From Marinilactibacillus psychrotolerans (GTDB lineage: Bacteria > Bacillota > Bacilli > Lactobacillales > Carnobacteriaceae_A): DNA of 64,000 nt. The stretch lies in NCBI RefSeq assembly GCF_900101525.1, contig NZ_FMZD01000011.1, forward strand, positions 23,783-87,782, written 5' to 3'. Below, piece after piece: positions 28,603-38,470 of the stretch (position 1 is the stretch's first letter; each line of letters begins with the position of its first letter). Position numbers and translations under genes: made by a program. Under the pieces are notes generated by a model. That model did not search any database, was not told the origin of the DNA, and saw only the letters and a program-made list of their open reading frames with translations.

Positions 28603-28709
28603 TTGTCGATAGTCTGCAATCATATTTTTTAAGATTAAGGAGTAGCGTAACAAATACTAATTTTTAAGTATTTGCTGGTTACATCATTATTTAAATGGAG
28701 GGAATCATA

Positions 28710-29705
28710 TTGTTCAAAAAAAGATGGTTAAGTTTACTCTTGGTAATTATACCAGTCTTGACAGCTTGTGGCACCACAAGTTCAGCAAAGGAAGTTAAAG
28801 TATTTAGATTTGCTTATGCAAGTAATAGCCAACCGGTAAAAGATTCGATGGCACTTTTTGGAGAACTCGTAGAAGAAAAGTCAAATGGAGAAATGAAAGT
28901 GGACTTTTACCCAGATAGTCAACTTGGAGGAGAGACTGATTTGATTCAGTTGACCCAAACAGGGGCTATTGACTTTACTAAGGTCAGTGGAGCTGCTTTA
29001 GAAGGTTTCTCAGAACATTATTCAATTTTTGGGATTCCTTATCTTTTCGATGATGAAGAAAGTTTTTTCAAAGTGATGGAAGATGATAGTATTATGGATC
29101 AAATCTATGGCTCAACAAGTGATCTAGGATTTAGTGGAATTACTTATTACGATAGTGGTCAGAGAAGTTTTTACATGGTTGATGGTCCTGTAGAAACCCC
29201 TGCTGATCTTCAAGGTAAGAAAATCAGAACAATGGAAAGTGAAACAGCTGTTAAAATGATGAGCCTTTTAGGCGGATCTGCTGTTCCAATGGGTAGCGAT
29301 GAAGTATACGCTTCTCTTCAATCAGGATTAATTGATGGTTCTGAAAATAATGAATTTGTATTGGTTACTGCAGGTCACGGGAACGTAGCAAAATATTATA
29401 GTTATGATCAACATACGCGTATTCCCGATATCATTATTATGAATGATGAAAGATTGGCAGGGTTAACGGAGGAAGAAAAGGCAATTATTATGGATTCTGC
29501 AGCTGAGTCAACTGAATACGAAAAAGAAGTCTTCAATGATGCTGTTGAAAAAGAGAAAAAAGAAGCTGCTGAAGAATACGGAGTTGAATTTAATGAAGTT
29601 GATAATAAACCCTTTAGAGAATTAGTAGCACCAATTGCTGAAGAATTTGAAAATGATGAAAAACTAGGCGATTTATATAAAGAAATAGTAGAAGTTCAAA
29701 AATAA
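28710..29705 (+). CDS. TRAP transporter substrate-binding lipoprotein (DctP family)
   Basis: About 331 residues. The signal peptide ends in the lipobox LTACG; the mature part has the DctP fold with RFAYASNSQPVKDSM at the start. The substrate-carboxylate region is QGKKIRTMESETAVKMM, where family members use a conserved Arg to hold an acid group. The TTG at 28710 is the start: GGAGGG at 28697-28702 lies seven bases before it, and the upstream ATG at 28695 overlaps that site. It is the first gene of a TRAP-rhaBADM operon. The Arg suggests a uronate-containing or other acidic ligand (inference). Confidence 0.93.
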   Translation: MFKKRWLSLLLVIIPVLTACGTTSSAKEVKVFRFAYASNSQPVKDSMALFGELVEEKSNGEMKVDFYPDSQLGGETDLIQLTQTGAIDFTKVSGAALEGFSEHYSIFGIPYLFDDEESFFKVMEDDSIMDQIYGSTSDLGFSGITYYDSGQRSFYMVDGPVETPADLQGKKIRTMESETAVKMMSLLGGSAVPMGSDEVYASLQSGLIDGSENNEFVLVTAGHGNVAKYYSYDQHTRIPDIIIMNDERLAGLTEEEKAIIMDSAAESTEYEKEVFNDAVEKEKKEAAEEYGVEFNEVDNKPFRELVAPIAEEFENDEKLGDLYKEIVEVQK

Positions 29706-29721
29706 GTAAAGAAGGTGTAGT

Positions 29722-30249
29722 ATGCAAACATTAAAAAAATATTTAAATAAGTTTCTTGAAGGTGTCTGTAGTTTGCTTTTAGCAGTAATGCTATTGCTTG
29801 TACTATGGCAAATATTTGCGCGTACTGTATTAAATGATCCAAGTACTATCACTGAAGAAGTCGTTAGATTTGCTCTAGTTTGGTTATCCATGTTAGCTGG
29901 AGCATATTCAGTGGGTAGGAATGCGCATGTAGTTGTAACTTTTGTTCAAGATAAGTTAAACAGAAAATATCGATACTGGATTGCTCAAATTATCCATGTG
30001 TTCTTTATGTTATTTTCATTATCTGTGCTGATTTATGGAGGATATAGAGGGATTTTGATTTCTGTTCATCAGACTTCTCCTTCATTAGGGATTTCTATGG
30101 CTTATGTATATTTGGCTGTTCCAATAGCTGGAATCTTTTTCTTCTTATATAGTCTAATCAATTTGATTGATTTAAGAAAAATTGGTGAATTGGTGGATGA
30201 AGATAATAAACATGAATTAGAAAAGGAAGTGAATAATCATGGCGTTTGA
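29722..30249 (+). CDS. TRAP transporter small membrane subunit (DctQ family)
   Basis: A 175-residue protein with four membrane helices and the family segments LVLWQIFARTVLNDPSTITEE and FALVWLSMLAGAYSVGRNAHV. DctQ partners the large DctM subunit, whose gene starts 11 bases before this one ends. The acidic C-terminal tail is cytoplasmic. Confidence 0.93.
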   Translation: MQTLKKYLNKFLEGVCSLLLAVMLLLVLWQIFARTVLNDPSTITEEVVRFALVWLSMLAGAYSVGRNAHVVVTFVQDKLNRKYRYWIAQIIHVFFMLFSLSVLIYGGYRGILISVHQTSPSLGISMAYVYLAVPIAGIFFFLYSLINLIDLRKIGELVDEDNKHELEKEVNNHGV

Positions 30250-31528
30250 AGCTGGTCTCTTATTACTTATAACTTTCATGATCTTATTGATCATCGGAGT
30301 GCCTATTGCGATTGCGATAGCTGTCTCATCTCTATCAATTATCATGCTTAATTTACCATTAGATATCACAATGTTTACAGCTTCTCAAAAAATTGTAACT
30401 AGTTTAAATAGTTTCACCTTGATCTCTATTCCGTTATTTATTATGTCAGGCATTATTATGAACAATGGCGGAATAGCCAAACGGCTAATCAAATTCTCCA
30501 TGTTATTGGTAGGGAAGATTCCTGGGGCATTAGCAATAACGAATACAATTGGGAATGGATTATTTGGCTCAATGTCTAGTTCTGCAATTGCAGCTTCTAC
30601 TGCAATCGGTGGCGTGTTAGTTCCACAACAAATTGAAGCTGGTTATGATAAAGGATATGCAGCTGCTGCAAATATCGCATCTGCGCCTTCTGGAATGATT
30701 ATTCCTCCTAGTACAGCATTTATTATGTATTCATTAGTTAGTGGTGCATCAATCTCTGCTTTATTCTTAGGTGGGTATATTGTTGGTGCAGCTTGGATAT
30801 TGATTGTTTCACTGATTTGCTATGTATTAGCAAAGAAAAACAAGTACCCTATTGTAAAAGTTGAACAAAGTGAAAGCAAGATAAAAATTATAATGGACGC
30901 CGTCCCAAGTTTATTATTAATTTTCATTGTTATCGGAGGGATTTTGACAGGGTTTTTCACAGCGATTGAAGCTTCAGCTGTCTGTGTGGCTTACTCATTA
31001 ATATTATCAATGGTTTATAAGAGTATCAGTATTAAAGACTTTCCAAATTTATTTAGACAAACAATTGAAACTTCAGGAACAATTATGTTACTACTTGCTA
31101 CATCATCATTGATGTCTTTTGGGATGGCTTTAAATAGTATTCCAGCTGCAGTAAGTAGCTTAGTTTTAGGGATATCAGCAAATGCTTTCTTCACCTTATT
31201 GATTATCAATGTTATTTTCCTGCTTGTCGGTTGTTTTATGGATGTTGGACCAGCAATTTTAATCTTTACACCAATATTTTTACCAATCGTACAAGAAATT
31301 GGTATAGACCCAGTACACTTTGGATTATTTGCAATAATGAACTTTTCAGTTGGTTCTATCACACCACCAGTTGGAACAGGCTTATATGTAGGAGCAAGTG
31401 TAGCAAAAGTGAAATTCGAAACTGTTATCAGGCCATTGATTCCATTTTATATTGGAATATTAGGATTATTGTTCTTGATCACTTACTTCCCTGATCTCTT
31501 TATGTGGTTCCCTAATTTATTAGGATAA
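30239..31528 (+). CDS. TRAP transporter large permease subunit (DctM family)
   Basis: A 429-residue sodium-coupled transport subunit with about 12 membrane helices. Family blocks include ITNTIGNGLFGSMSSSAIAASTAIGGVLVP, APSGMIIPPSTAFIMYS and FSVGSITPPVGTGLYVGA. It overlaps dctQ by 11 bases, and rhaB follows after 49 bases. TRAP systems are uncommon in lactic acid bacteria. Placement ahead of the rhamnose genes suggests uptake of rhamnose-linked uronate oligosaccharides. Confidence 0.94.
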   Translation: MAFEAGLLLLITFMILLIIGVPIAIAIAVSSLSIIMLNLPLDITMFTASQKIVTSLNSFTLISIPLFIMSGIIMNNGGIAKRLIKFSMLLVGKIPGALAITNTIGNGLFGSMSSSAIAASTAIGGVLVPQQIEAGYDKGYAAAANIASAPSGMIIPPSTAFIMYSLVSGASISALFLGGYIVGAAWILIVSLICYVLAKKNKYPIVKVEQSESKIKIIMDAVPSLLLIFIVIGGILTGFFTAIEASAVCVAYSLILSMVYKSISIKDFPNLFRQTIETSGTIMLLLATSSLMSFGMALNSIPAAVSSLVLGISANAFFTLLIINVIFLLVGCFMDVGPAILIFTPIFLPIVQEIGIDPVHFGLFAIMNFSVGSITPPVGTGLYVGASVAKVKFETVIRPLIPFYIGILGLLFLITYFPDLFMWFPNLLG

Positions 31529-31577
31529 TTTCCTCTTATGGAAGTCAGCAAGTTATTGATCAAGGTGAGGTGTATGT

Positions 31578-32990
31578 ATGAAAAATTATATTGCGGTAGA
31601 TATCGGTGCTAGCAGCGGTCGATTACTTCATAGCAGGGTTGTTAATGGAAAGCTAGTAATCGAAGAGATCCATCGCTTTAAAAATGGATTCCAGAGAATT
31701 AATCATCATGATCGATGGAATATTGATGCATTAGTGCGTGAAATCTTTATCGGTCTGGAGAAAGCAAAAACTAAAGGGATTGATCAAACGTATTTGGGAA
31801 TTGATACATGGGCTGTTGATTATGTTCTGTTAAATGACAGTCAAGAGAAAATAGCAGACCCAATCAGTTATCGAGATAAAAGGACAAAAAATAAAATTGA
31901 ACAGTTAACTAATCAGTTTTCCAAAGAATCAATCTATCATAAAACAGGTATTCAATTCTTAGAATTAAATACGCTTTATCAATTATTTGCTGAAGATAAA
32001 TCAGTATTAAGAAAAGCAGATAAGCTTTTGTTTATTCCTGATTATATTGGATTTGTACTAACAGGTAATCAAGTAACTGAAATAACAAATGCTTCAACAA
32101 CGCAAATGCTTAATTTGAGAAGTTCTTCATTTGATCCGGAATTATTAGATCTAGTGGAAGTGACACAAGACCTATTTGCACCATTAACTGATGCTGGAAC
32201 ATTTTTAGGTAAAATTCAAAATAAATGGTTTGAACAATATGATATTCCAGAAGTTGAAGTGATTACTGTGGCCTCTCATGATACTGCAAGTGCAGTAATT
32301 GGAGTCCCCGCTACTGCATCAGATAGTTGGGCTTACCTTTCTAGTGGAACCTGGTCACTGATTGGAATTGAAACGACTAATCCGGTAAATACGTCAAAAG
32401 CTTTCTTGAATAATTTTACGAATGAATGGGGCGCATATGGCACCTATCGTTTTCTTAAAAATATTATGGGACTTTGGATGGTCCAAGAAGTTAAAAGAGT
32501 GCAAAATCAAGAGCTTTCTTTTGCAGATATGGCCAAGGCTGCGGATCAGTATGAGTATTTCACTGCAATCATAGATGTCAACGATACTAGATTTATAAAT
32601 CCGGCAAATATGATTGGAGAAATTCAACAAGCTTGTCGTGAAACTTTACAACCCGTTCCTGAAACAATTGGGGAAGTTGTTAACTGTATCTACTCTAGTT
32701 TAGCGAAAAGTTATCAGAAAGAGCTTAATCATATCGAAGATATTGCAAATAGGCATATAGACCAGCTTTACATTGTCGGTGGCGGATCAAATGTAGAAAC
32801 ATTAAACCAGTTGACTGCTGATTTAACAAAGAAAACTGTATATGCAGGTCCAAATGAAGCTACAGCCATAGGGAATATAATCGTACAAATGGTTACCACA
32901 AATGAACTAGCAGATATTGCTGAAGGCCGGAAGTTAATACAAAGATCTTTTGAAATTGAAAAATATGAACCTAATAATAGGATAGGATAG
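31578..32990 (+). CDS. rhaB: Rhamnulokinase
   Basis: It phosphorylates L-rhamnulose to L-rhamnulose 1-phosphate with ATP. The 470-residue FGGY kinase starts [11 protein letters not shown], carries [13 protein letters not shown] and ends with the ATP-site glycine run [19 protein letters not shown]. These are the usual RhaB features. It lies in the order rhaB-rhaA-rhaD-rhaM directly after the TRAP genes, 15 bases before rhaA. Confidence 0.95.
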   Translation: MKNYIAVDIGASSGRLLHSRVVNGKLVIEEIHRFKNGFQRINHHDRWNIDALVREIFIGLEKAKTKGIDQTYLGIDTWAVDYVLLNDSQEKIADPISYRDKRTKNKIEQLTNQFSKESIYHKTGIQFLELNTLYQLFAEDKSVLRKADKLLFIPDYIGFVLTGNQVTEITNASTTQMLNLRSSSFDPELLDLVEVTQDLFAPLTDAGTFLGKIQNKWFEQYDIPEVEVITVASHDTASAVIGVPATASDSWAYLSSGTWSLIGIETTNPVNTSKAFLNNFTNEWGAYGTYRFLKNIMGLWMVQEVKRVQNQELSFADMAKAADQYEYFTAIIDVNDTRFINPANMIGEIQQACRETLQPVPETIGEVVNCIYSSLAKSYQKELNHIEDIANRHIDQLYIVGGGSNVETLNQLTADLTKKTVYAGPNEATAIGNIIVQMVTTNELADIAEGRKLIQRSFEIEKYEPNNRIG

Positions 32991-33005
32991 AGGAGCAGCA
33001 CAAGT

Positions 33006-34271
33006 ATGAAACCAGAAGAAATCAAAAATAGATTTGAAGAAGCATGTAAACGCTACTCAGAAGTAGGAGTAGATGTGCAAAAAGCATTAGATACTTTGCA
33101 AAAAGTTAAAATTTCCATGCATTGTTGGCAGGGAGATGATGTTATCGGATTTTTAAATCCGGATGGAGAACTTTCTGGTGGGATTATGTCTACGGGAGAT
33201 TATCCAGGACGTGCTAGGACTCCTGAAGAGTTAAGACGAGATTTAGACAAAGCTTTATCTTTGATTCCTGGTAAACATAAAGTCAATCTGCATGCGATGT
33301 ATGTAGATACTGAAGAACAGATAGACTTTGACGAAATAGAACCAAGACATTTCCAGAAGTGGATCGATTGGGCAAAAGAAAGAGAGTTAGGGCTAGATTT
33401 TAATCCAACTTTCTTTAATCATAAAATGTTTAAAGATGGATATACATTAGCCCATCCAGATAAAACAGTTAGAGACTTTTGGATTGAACACGGAAAACGT
33501 TCTAGAAAAGTTGCGGAATATATTGGGAAAGAATTAGGACAAAAAAGTTATAATAATTTTTGGATTCCAGATGGGATGAAAGATAATCCAATTGATCGCT
33601 TGTCTCCCAGAAAGAGATTGATGGAGTCTTACGATGAAATTTTCAGTGAAAAAGTAAATCCAGATTATACTGAAGATACACTTGAATCTAAATTATTTGG
33701 TATAGGGGCAGAGGCGTATACAGTTGGCTCTCATGAGTTTTATATGGGATATGGTATTTCTAGAAATAAAACTATTTTGATGGACGCTGGTCATTATCAT
33801 CCAACAGAGATGATATCTAATAAGATCTCTGCGCTTGCATTATTCAGTGAAAGCTTGATGCTCCATGTAAGTAGACCGGTTCGTTGGGATAGCGATCATG
33901 TCATTATTATGGATGATGAGCTGCAGGAGATAATGAAAGAAATCGTTCGAAACGAGCTCTTGGAACGCACCGCAATTGGGCTAGATTTCTTTGATGCTAC
34001 GATTAATCGGATAGCTGCTTGGGTAGTTGGCGTACGCAATGCTCAAAAAGCATTACTAAAAGCATTGTTAGATCCTGTCAATGAGCTTAAAAAAGCGGAA
34101 CTTGATTTTGATTACACGAAGCGACTCGTTTATACAGAAGAGATGAAAGACTTACCATATAGTGATATCTGGAATTATTTCTGTTTAATAAATAATGTGC
34201 CAGTTGGACTTGCATGGTATGAAGAAGTTAAAGAATATGAAAAAGATGTATTATTAAAACGTTCAAATTGA
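33006..34271 (+). CDS. rhaA: L-rhamnose isomerase
   Basis: It converts L-rhamnose to L-rhamnulose; a manganese-dependent TIM-barrel enzyme. The 421-residue length is typical. Family blocks include SMHCWQGDDVIGFLN, STGDYPGRARTPEELR, NLHAMY, LDFNPTFF and DAGHYHPTEMISNKIS, with metal ligands expected in the last of these and in RPVRWDSDHV. It lies between rhaB and rhaD, with short gaps. Confidence 0.97.
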   Translation: MKPEEIKNRFEEACKRYSEVGVDVQKALDTLQKVKISMHCWQGDDVIGFLNPDGELSGGIMSTGDYPGRARTPEELRRDLDKALSLIPGKHKVNLHAMYVDTEEQIDFDEIEPRHFQKWIDWAKERELGLDFNPTFFNHKMFKDGYTLAHPDKTVRDFWIEHGKRSRKVAEYIGKELGQKSYNNFWIPDGMKDNPIDRLSPRKRLMESYDEIFSEKVNPDYTEDTLESKLFGIGAEAYTVGSHEFYMGYGISRNKTILMDAGHYHPTEMISNKISALALFSESLMLHVSRPVRWDSDHVIIMDDELQEIMKEIVRNELLERTAIGLDFFDATINRIAAWVVGVRNAQKALLKALLDPVNELKKAELDFDYTKRLVYTEEMKDLPYSDIWNYFCLINNVPVGLAWYEEVKEYEKDVLLKRSN

Positions 34272-34294
34272 GAAAGTAGAAGGAGAATGACCAA

Positions 34295-35113
34295 ATGAGT
34301 AAAAATATCTTAACGAGTCCATTTGTAACTGAAATGAGTGAGATCACCCAACTGATGTACCAGAGAAACTGGGACGAGAGAAATGGTGGAAATGTTACTT
34401 TACTTTTAGAAGAAGGAGAAGTAATAAAATATCTGGATATTAATAGAATTTTACGTACGATTCCGATAGATTTTGATGCTAAAGAATTAGCTGGTAAATA
34501 CTTTTTGGTTACTGGATCTGGTAAATATTTCAAAAATGTACAAAAAGATCCTGCTAATAATATTGGACTAATCCGTGTACGTAATGATGGAAAAGCAGTT
34601 GAAGTACTATGGGGATACGAAGATGGTTCTTTTCCGACGAGTGAGTTACCTAGTCACTTCCAGAGTCATATTGCTCGATTAAGTGTTGATCCGGACAATA
34701 GAGTCATTATGCATTGTCATGCGACACATTTATTAGCAATGACCTTTACTCATTCTTTAGATGAGAGAGAATTAACACGTAAACTTTGGCAATTATGCAC
34801 AGAGTGTCTCGTCGTCTTCCCTGAAGGTGTATCCACCATTCCTTGGATTGTTCCGGGTACAAATGAAATTGGAGAAGCTACTTCTGAAAAAATGAAAGAG
34901 ACTAGATTAGTTGTATGGCCTTATCATGGTATTTATGGAGCAGGTAAAAATCTAGATGAAACATTTGGTTTAATTGAAACAGTAGAAAAAGCTGCAGAGG
35001 TTTATACTTATGTCCAAGCTCAAGGTGGAATGAAAGCTAAAATTAGTGATGAAGAGTTGAAAAAGTTAGCTGATAGGTTCGGTGTAAAACCAAGAGATGG
35101 CTATTTAGATTAA
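34295..35113 (+). CDS. rhaD: Rhamnulose-1-phosphate aldolase
   Basis: A class II zinc aldolase that splits L-rhamnulose 1-phosphate into dihydroxyacetone phosphate and L-lactaldehyde. In 272 residues it shows RNWDERNGGNVTL, the phosphate site FLVTGSGKYFKN, zinc-ligand histidines in VIMHCHATHL, and the third in YHGIYGAGKNL. DHAP enters glycolysis; lactaldehyde is the FucO substrate. Confidence 0.96.
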   Translation: MSKNILTSPFVTEMSEITQLMYQRNWDERNGGNVTLLLEEGEVIKYLDINRILRTIPIDFDAKELAGKYFLVTGSGKYFKNVQKDPANNIGLIRVRNDGKAVEVLWGYEDGSFPTSELPSHFQSHIARLSVDPDNRVIMHCHATHLLAMTFTHSLDERELTRKLWQLCTECLVVFPEGVSTIPWIVPGTNEIGEATSEKMKETRLVVWPYHGIYGAGKNLDETFGLIETVEKAAEVYTYVQAQGGMKAKISDEELKKLADRFGVKPRDGYLD

Positions 35114-35141
35114 TAGGTTGTAACGAAAGTGAGTGGGTACA

Positions 35142-35456
35142 TTGATCAAAAAAGCTATACGAATGAAAGTCTACCCAGATAAACATGAAGAGTATAAAAA
35201 GAGACATGACGAGTTGTGGCCAGAATTAAAAAAAGAATTGAAACAACATGGATGCCTGAGTTATACGATTTGGTTGGACGAAGAGACCAACTTCTTATTT
35301 GGTTATCTAGAAATAGAAGATGAAAGTAAATGGGAAAAACTACCAGCAACAGAAATTAATAAAAAATGGTGGGACTATATGAAAGACATTATGGAAACAA
35401 ACGAAGACCATTCTCCTACCACAAGTAACTTAAAAAATGTATTTGACTTAAATTAA
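35142..35456 (+). CDS. rhaM: L-rhamnose mutarotase
   Basis: It interconverts alpha and beta anomers of L-rhamnose. The 104-residue ferredoxin-like fold shows KVYPDKHEEYKKRHDELWPEL near the start and ends in KWWDYMKDIMETNED, both standard for RhaM. Most family members begin MIRKAF, so the TTG at 35142 (LIKKAI) is chosen over the GTG at 35133. It is the last gene of the TRAP-rha operon; no clear terminator follows. Confidence 0.94.
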   Translation: MIKKAIRMKVYPDKHEEYKKRHDELWPELKKELKQHGCLSYTIWLDEETNFLFGYLEIEDESKWEKLPATEINKKWWDYMKDIMETNEDHSPTTSNLKNVFDLN

Positions 35457-35579
35457 ATAGATAACATTAAAGTGGAGAACCAAATGAATTTAAACCTAAA
35501 TTTGTAGGAATTTTATATTGATAGACCATTCGTTGATACAACGAATCATGAAAAATTTAACATTCAAATATTTCAACAT

Positions 35580-36031
35580 CTAAAGTGATAAAAGGGTCTT
35601 CTAAAGCGCTGGAAAGCAGTCTTGAAAAAGTTCTCGATCTAATTATACTCAAAGAATTTTGGAAAAAATCCCTCTTCTGAAAGAGCGGTATATATCTGAA
35701 ATTACTGATCCCATTCTATAGGCTAAAGAAGAGCTTGCAAAAAGTATTTCTGCTGAACTGAGCAAAAGTAACGTAAAAGAAATCGTTGAAGTAGGAACAA
35801 AAGCTGAGTATTTCAAGATTATGTTGTATAGTGAGAACGTTTGCCGGAGAAGTTTATTAGTAATATAGATGCTGGAGAAGTAGATGTAAATTGAGAACTT
35901 AAGTCCATCCAAGGATTTAGCTTCCATGTTGAATTAAAAAAATCAACTAAAGGTAGAACAAAAAATAGCATCATTTAGAAGAATTCTTAACTACAACAGT
36001 GGCAGATATTGAATACAATAAAAAACTCTAA
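35580..36031 (+). pseudogene. Decayed gene of unknown family, 3' part
   Basis: Joined across a frameshift and internal stops (TAG at 35719, TGA at 35892), the plus strand reads SKALESSLEKVLDLI, EKIPLLKERYISEITDPIL, AKEELAKSISAELSKSN, KEIVEVGTKAEYFKIMLYS, NIDAGEVDVN, ELKSIQGFSFHVELKKSTKG and LEEFLTTTVADIEYNKKL, ending at 36031. Such sequence is protein-like but cannot be translated intact. I do not recognise the family. The gap holds nothing else apart from a hairpin ATTCGTTG/CAACGAAT at 35528-35546. Confidence 0.55.
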
Positions 36032-36042
36032 ATATATTTTAT

Positions 36043-36080
36043 AAAAACTCGATCTCATAATATTGAGATTGAGTTTTTAT
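36043..36080. terminator. Bidirectional terminator after the decayed gene and araC-like gene
   Basis: Arms AAAAACTCGATCTCA and TGAGATTGAGTTTTT with T and A runs. Confidence 0.9.
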
Positions 36081-36112
36081 TTTTAACTTAATAAATACAA
36101 AATTTAGTTTTT

Positions 36113-36910
36113 CTAGATTATTTCAATTGTACTTTGATAATGAGAGGGCGTTAAGCCAGTTACTTTCTTGAACTGTCTATAAAAATGAACTTCTGAAGTA
36201 TAGCCGCACAAGTCAGCAATTTCAAAATTGGGTAGATCAGTTATAGAGAGTAAATGTTTAGCATATTCAATTTTTAACCTGATTACGTCTTTTTGAAAAG
36301 AGACACCAAATAAGTCTTTATATAAATGCTGAAAATAGGAAACACTTATGTTCATTTCATTGGCAATTTTTTCTACGGAATACTGTTCTTTTGGATAGGA
36401 CTGTACTTGTAGTCTCAAGTCTCTCAATTTTCTATTATGAGGACTATACTTTTGCAATAAAACTGTTTTCTTTTCACACACTGCTACGTTATTTAACATG
36501 ATTTGAATAATCAATGAAAGATTTTCATCTTTAACTTCATCAGCTATGTAAACTGATTCCCAAACAAGCTCTTGCATAAGTAAATGAATATTTGTCTGTT
36601 CTGCAATAGGTAGAAAGTGGTTAGTTGATAACTTTTTCTTTTGAAAAAACAAAGAATCTTCACACTTAAAATGGAACCAGTCATCAATGTAATGTCCATC
36701 TGGGTTGTGATAATAATAGGGGGTGAATGGTTCTATTATGACGATTGAATTCGGTTCGACAATACTTTCTTGTCCATTGAGTTTAAAGAGAGCAGGAGAT
36801 TTTATGGATAAAAAAACATAGTTAGGTACTCCATAGGGACGAATCATTTCAAAACCCTCAGGATGCCTTACATTTAAACCACCAAATAAAAAAGTAAATT
36901 CGTGAGTCAA
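36113..36910 (-). CDS. AraC-family regulator of the ABC/heparinase-like operon
   Basis: A 265-residue regulator with an N-terminal cupin-type sensor (ALFKLNGQESIVEPNSIVIIEPFTPYYYHNPDGH) and C-terminal helix-turn-helices (SVEKIANEMNISVSYFQHLYKD and NFEIADLCGYTSEVHFYRQFKK). A TTG start at 36910 has AAGGAG 10 bases upstream. It is divergent from the ABC sugar operon and most likely activates it in response to an imported oligosaccharide (inference). Confidence 0.87.
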   Translation of the reverse strand: MTHEFTFLFGGLNVRHPEGFEMIRPYGVPNYVFLSIKSPALFKLNGQESIVEPNSIVIIEPFTPYYYHNPDGHYIDDWFHFKCEDSLFFQKKKLSTNHFLPIAEQTNIHLLMQELVWESVYIADEVKDENLSLIIQIMLNNVAVCEKKTVLLQKYSPHNRKLRDLRLQVQSYPKEQYSVEKIANEMNISVSYFQHLYKDLFGVSFQKDVIRLKIEYAKHLLSITDLPNFEIADLCGYTSEVHFYRQFKKVTGLTPSHYQSTIEII

Positions 36911-37002
36911 ACGATTGTCACTCCTTATTAAATATTAATTATTTTCAAAACCTATATAAAATTTTTATAACTGAAAAAGTTAGTATTAAACAGATTACGA
37001 TA

Positions 37003-37031
37003 TTGTAGCGCTTACATTTGTATTATATCAT
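37003..37031 (+). promoter_or_regulatory. Candidate promoter with AGCGCTT operator, ABC sugar operon
   Basis: TTGTAG and TATCAT are spaced by 17 bases. The sequence TGTAGCGCTTACA across the -35 is one base shorter than the canonical cre palindrome. It may be a degenerate cre or AraC-adjacent site. Confidence 0.4.
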
Positions 37032-37166
37032 ATTGTTAACAGTTAATTAACTTTATTTACCGATTTATTCATCTCTTGCAGGGGTAATATCACAATGAGT
37101 TGTTTCATGAAAAATATCATTATGTATACGTTCTCTTAATAAAATTTAAATTTTTGGAGGAAGAAA

Positions 37167-38459
37167 ATGAATAATAAAAAAAGATTTTTAGCTGGAGTAG
37201 GCTTACTTTCGGCTGGCCTGATGCTTGGTGCTTGTGGAAATGGTGGTAGTGATGATGCAGAGGCTGATGGAAATGTAACTTTGACTTGGTCACTGTGGGA
37301 TACTGAATCCACTGTATACTATGAGCCGCTAGTTGAGGCGTTTGAAGCAGAGCATGATGGTGTAACGGTTGAGTTACTTGATTTAGGATCAACAGACTAT
37401 CAAACAGTACTTGGAACTCAGCTATCTGGTGGAGATAATAAGATTGATATAGTAACAGTAAAAGACATACCCGGGTACTCTTCCCTGACAAACCGGAATT
37501 TGTTAGAACCTTTAAGTGAAAGAGCTCAGGACGTCGATTTAGACCAATATGCTGGAACAGTAGAGCAGATTACAATTGACGATGAATTTTATGCGGTTCC
37601 TATGCGAAATGACTTTTATGTTCTTTACTACAATAAGTCAATTTTTGATGATGCTGGAGTAGAGTATCCACAAAATGGAATGACTTATGAAGATTATGAT
37701 CAATTGATGCGTGATGTATCTGAAAAAGCAACAGAAAGTCGCGGAGAAAAAATATATGGAGGACATTACCACGTTTGGCGGAGTCAGGTTCAATTATATG
37801 GAATACTGGATGGTGAGAATACATTAGTATCAGAAGACTACTCATTTTTAGATCCTATTTATGAAATGGCTGTTTCTCAGCAAGAAGATGAGATCGTACA
37901 AGATTATGCATCTTTGAAAACATCTAACCTACATTATTCAGCTGCCTTTTATCAAGACAATGTAGCCACAATGTTGATGGGAACTTGGTTTATTCCTACT
38001 TTGCAAGAAGCAATATCATCTGGAGAAAGTCAAGAATTTGATTGGGGTATTGCAAAAATGCCGATAATAGATGGAGCTGAAGAAGGTTCAACTGGCGGCA
38101 CGATGACATCTCTTGGAGTCAGTTCTAATTCCCAAAATAAAGATTTAGCGTATGAATTCGTGGAGTTTGTAACTGGAGAAGAAGGGGCTCAGGTTATTGC
38201 TGACACTGGAACAATACCAGCTATACAATCTGATGAAGTTATAAATAAAATCACTTCGATTGAAGGGTTCCCGGAAGATGAGCAAAGTAAAGAAGCTTTA
38301 GAGACTACAAACGTATACTTGGAATTGCCTTTAGATGAAAATGCTTCAGAGGTAGAAACTATTCTAAACGAAAGTCATGACAATATCATGACTTATAGTA
38401 CAGAAATTTCAGATGGTTTAAAGAACGCTTCTGAACAAGTCAGTGCTTTAAAAGAATAA
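37167..38459 (+). CDS. ABC sugar transporter substrate-binding lipoprotein
   Basis: A 430-residue family-1 solute-binding protein. The signal peptide with lipobox LGACG anchors it outside the cell. Typical features are TLTWSLWDTESTVYYEPLVEAFE at the start, PMRNDFYVLYYNKSIFDDAGV, and GGTMTSLGVSSNSQNKDLAYEFVEF. AGGAGG precedes the ATG by about 7 bases. It heads the operon that runs to the GH35 gene. A stem-loop after the gene (38471-38488) may let the binding protein be made in excess of the permeases. Confidence 0.93.
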   Translation: MNNKKRFLAGVGLLSAGLMLGACGNGGSDDAEADGNVTLTWSLWDTESTVYYEPLVEAFEAEHDGVTVELLDLGSTDYQTVLGTQLSGGDNKIDIVTVKDIPGYSSLTNRNLLEPLSERAQDVDLDQYAGTVEQITIDDEFYAVPMRNDFYVLYYNKSIFDDAGVEYPQNGMTYEDYDQLMRDVSEKATESRGEKIYGGHYHVWRSQVQLYGILDGENTLVSEDYSFLDPIYEMAVSQQEDEIVQDYASLKTSNLHYSAAFYQDNVATMLMGTWFIPTLQEAISSGESQEFDWGIAKMPIIDGAEEGSTGGTMTSLGVSSNSQNKDLAYEFVEFVTGEEGAQVIADTGTIPAIQSDEVINKITSIEGFPEDEQSKEALETTNVYLELPLDENASEVETILNESHDNIMTYSTEISDGLKNASEQVSALKE

Positions 38460-38470
38460 TTCAAAAATAG

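Noticed and set aside
31231..31494. Second open frame inside the TRAP large permease gene
   Set aside because: The translated sequence is typical of a shifted hydrophobic gene and has no ribosome site.
35528..35546. ATTCGTTG/CAACGAAT hairpin as terminator of the rha operon
   Set aside because: No T run follows the stem; it may be structure in a decayed gene instead.
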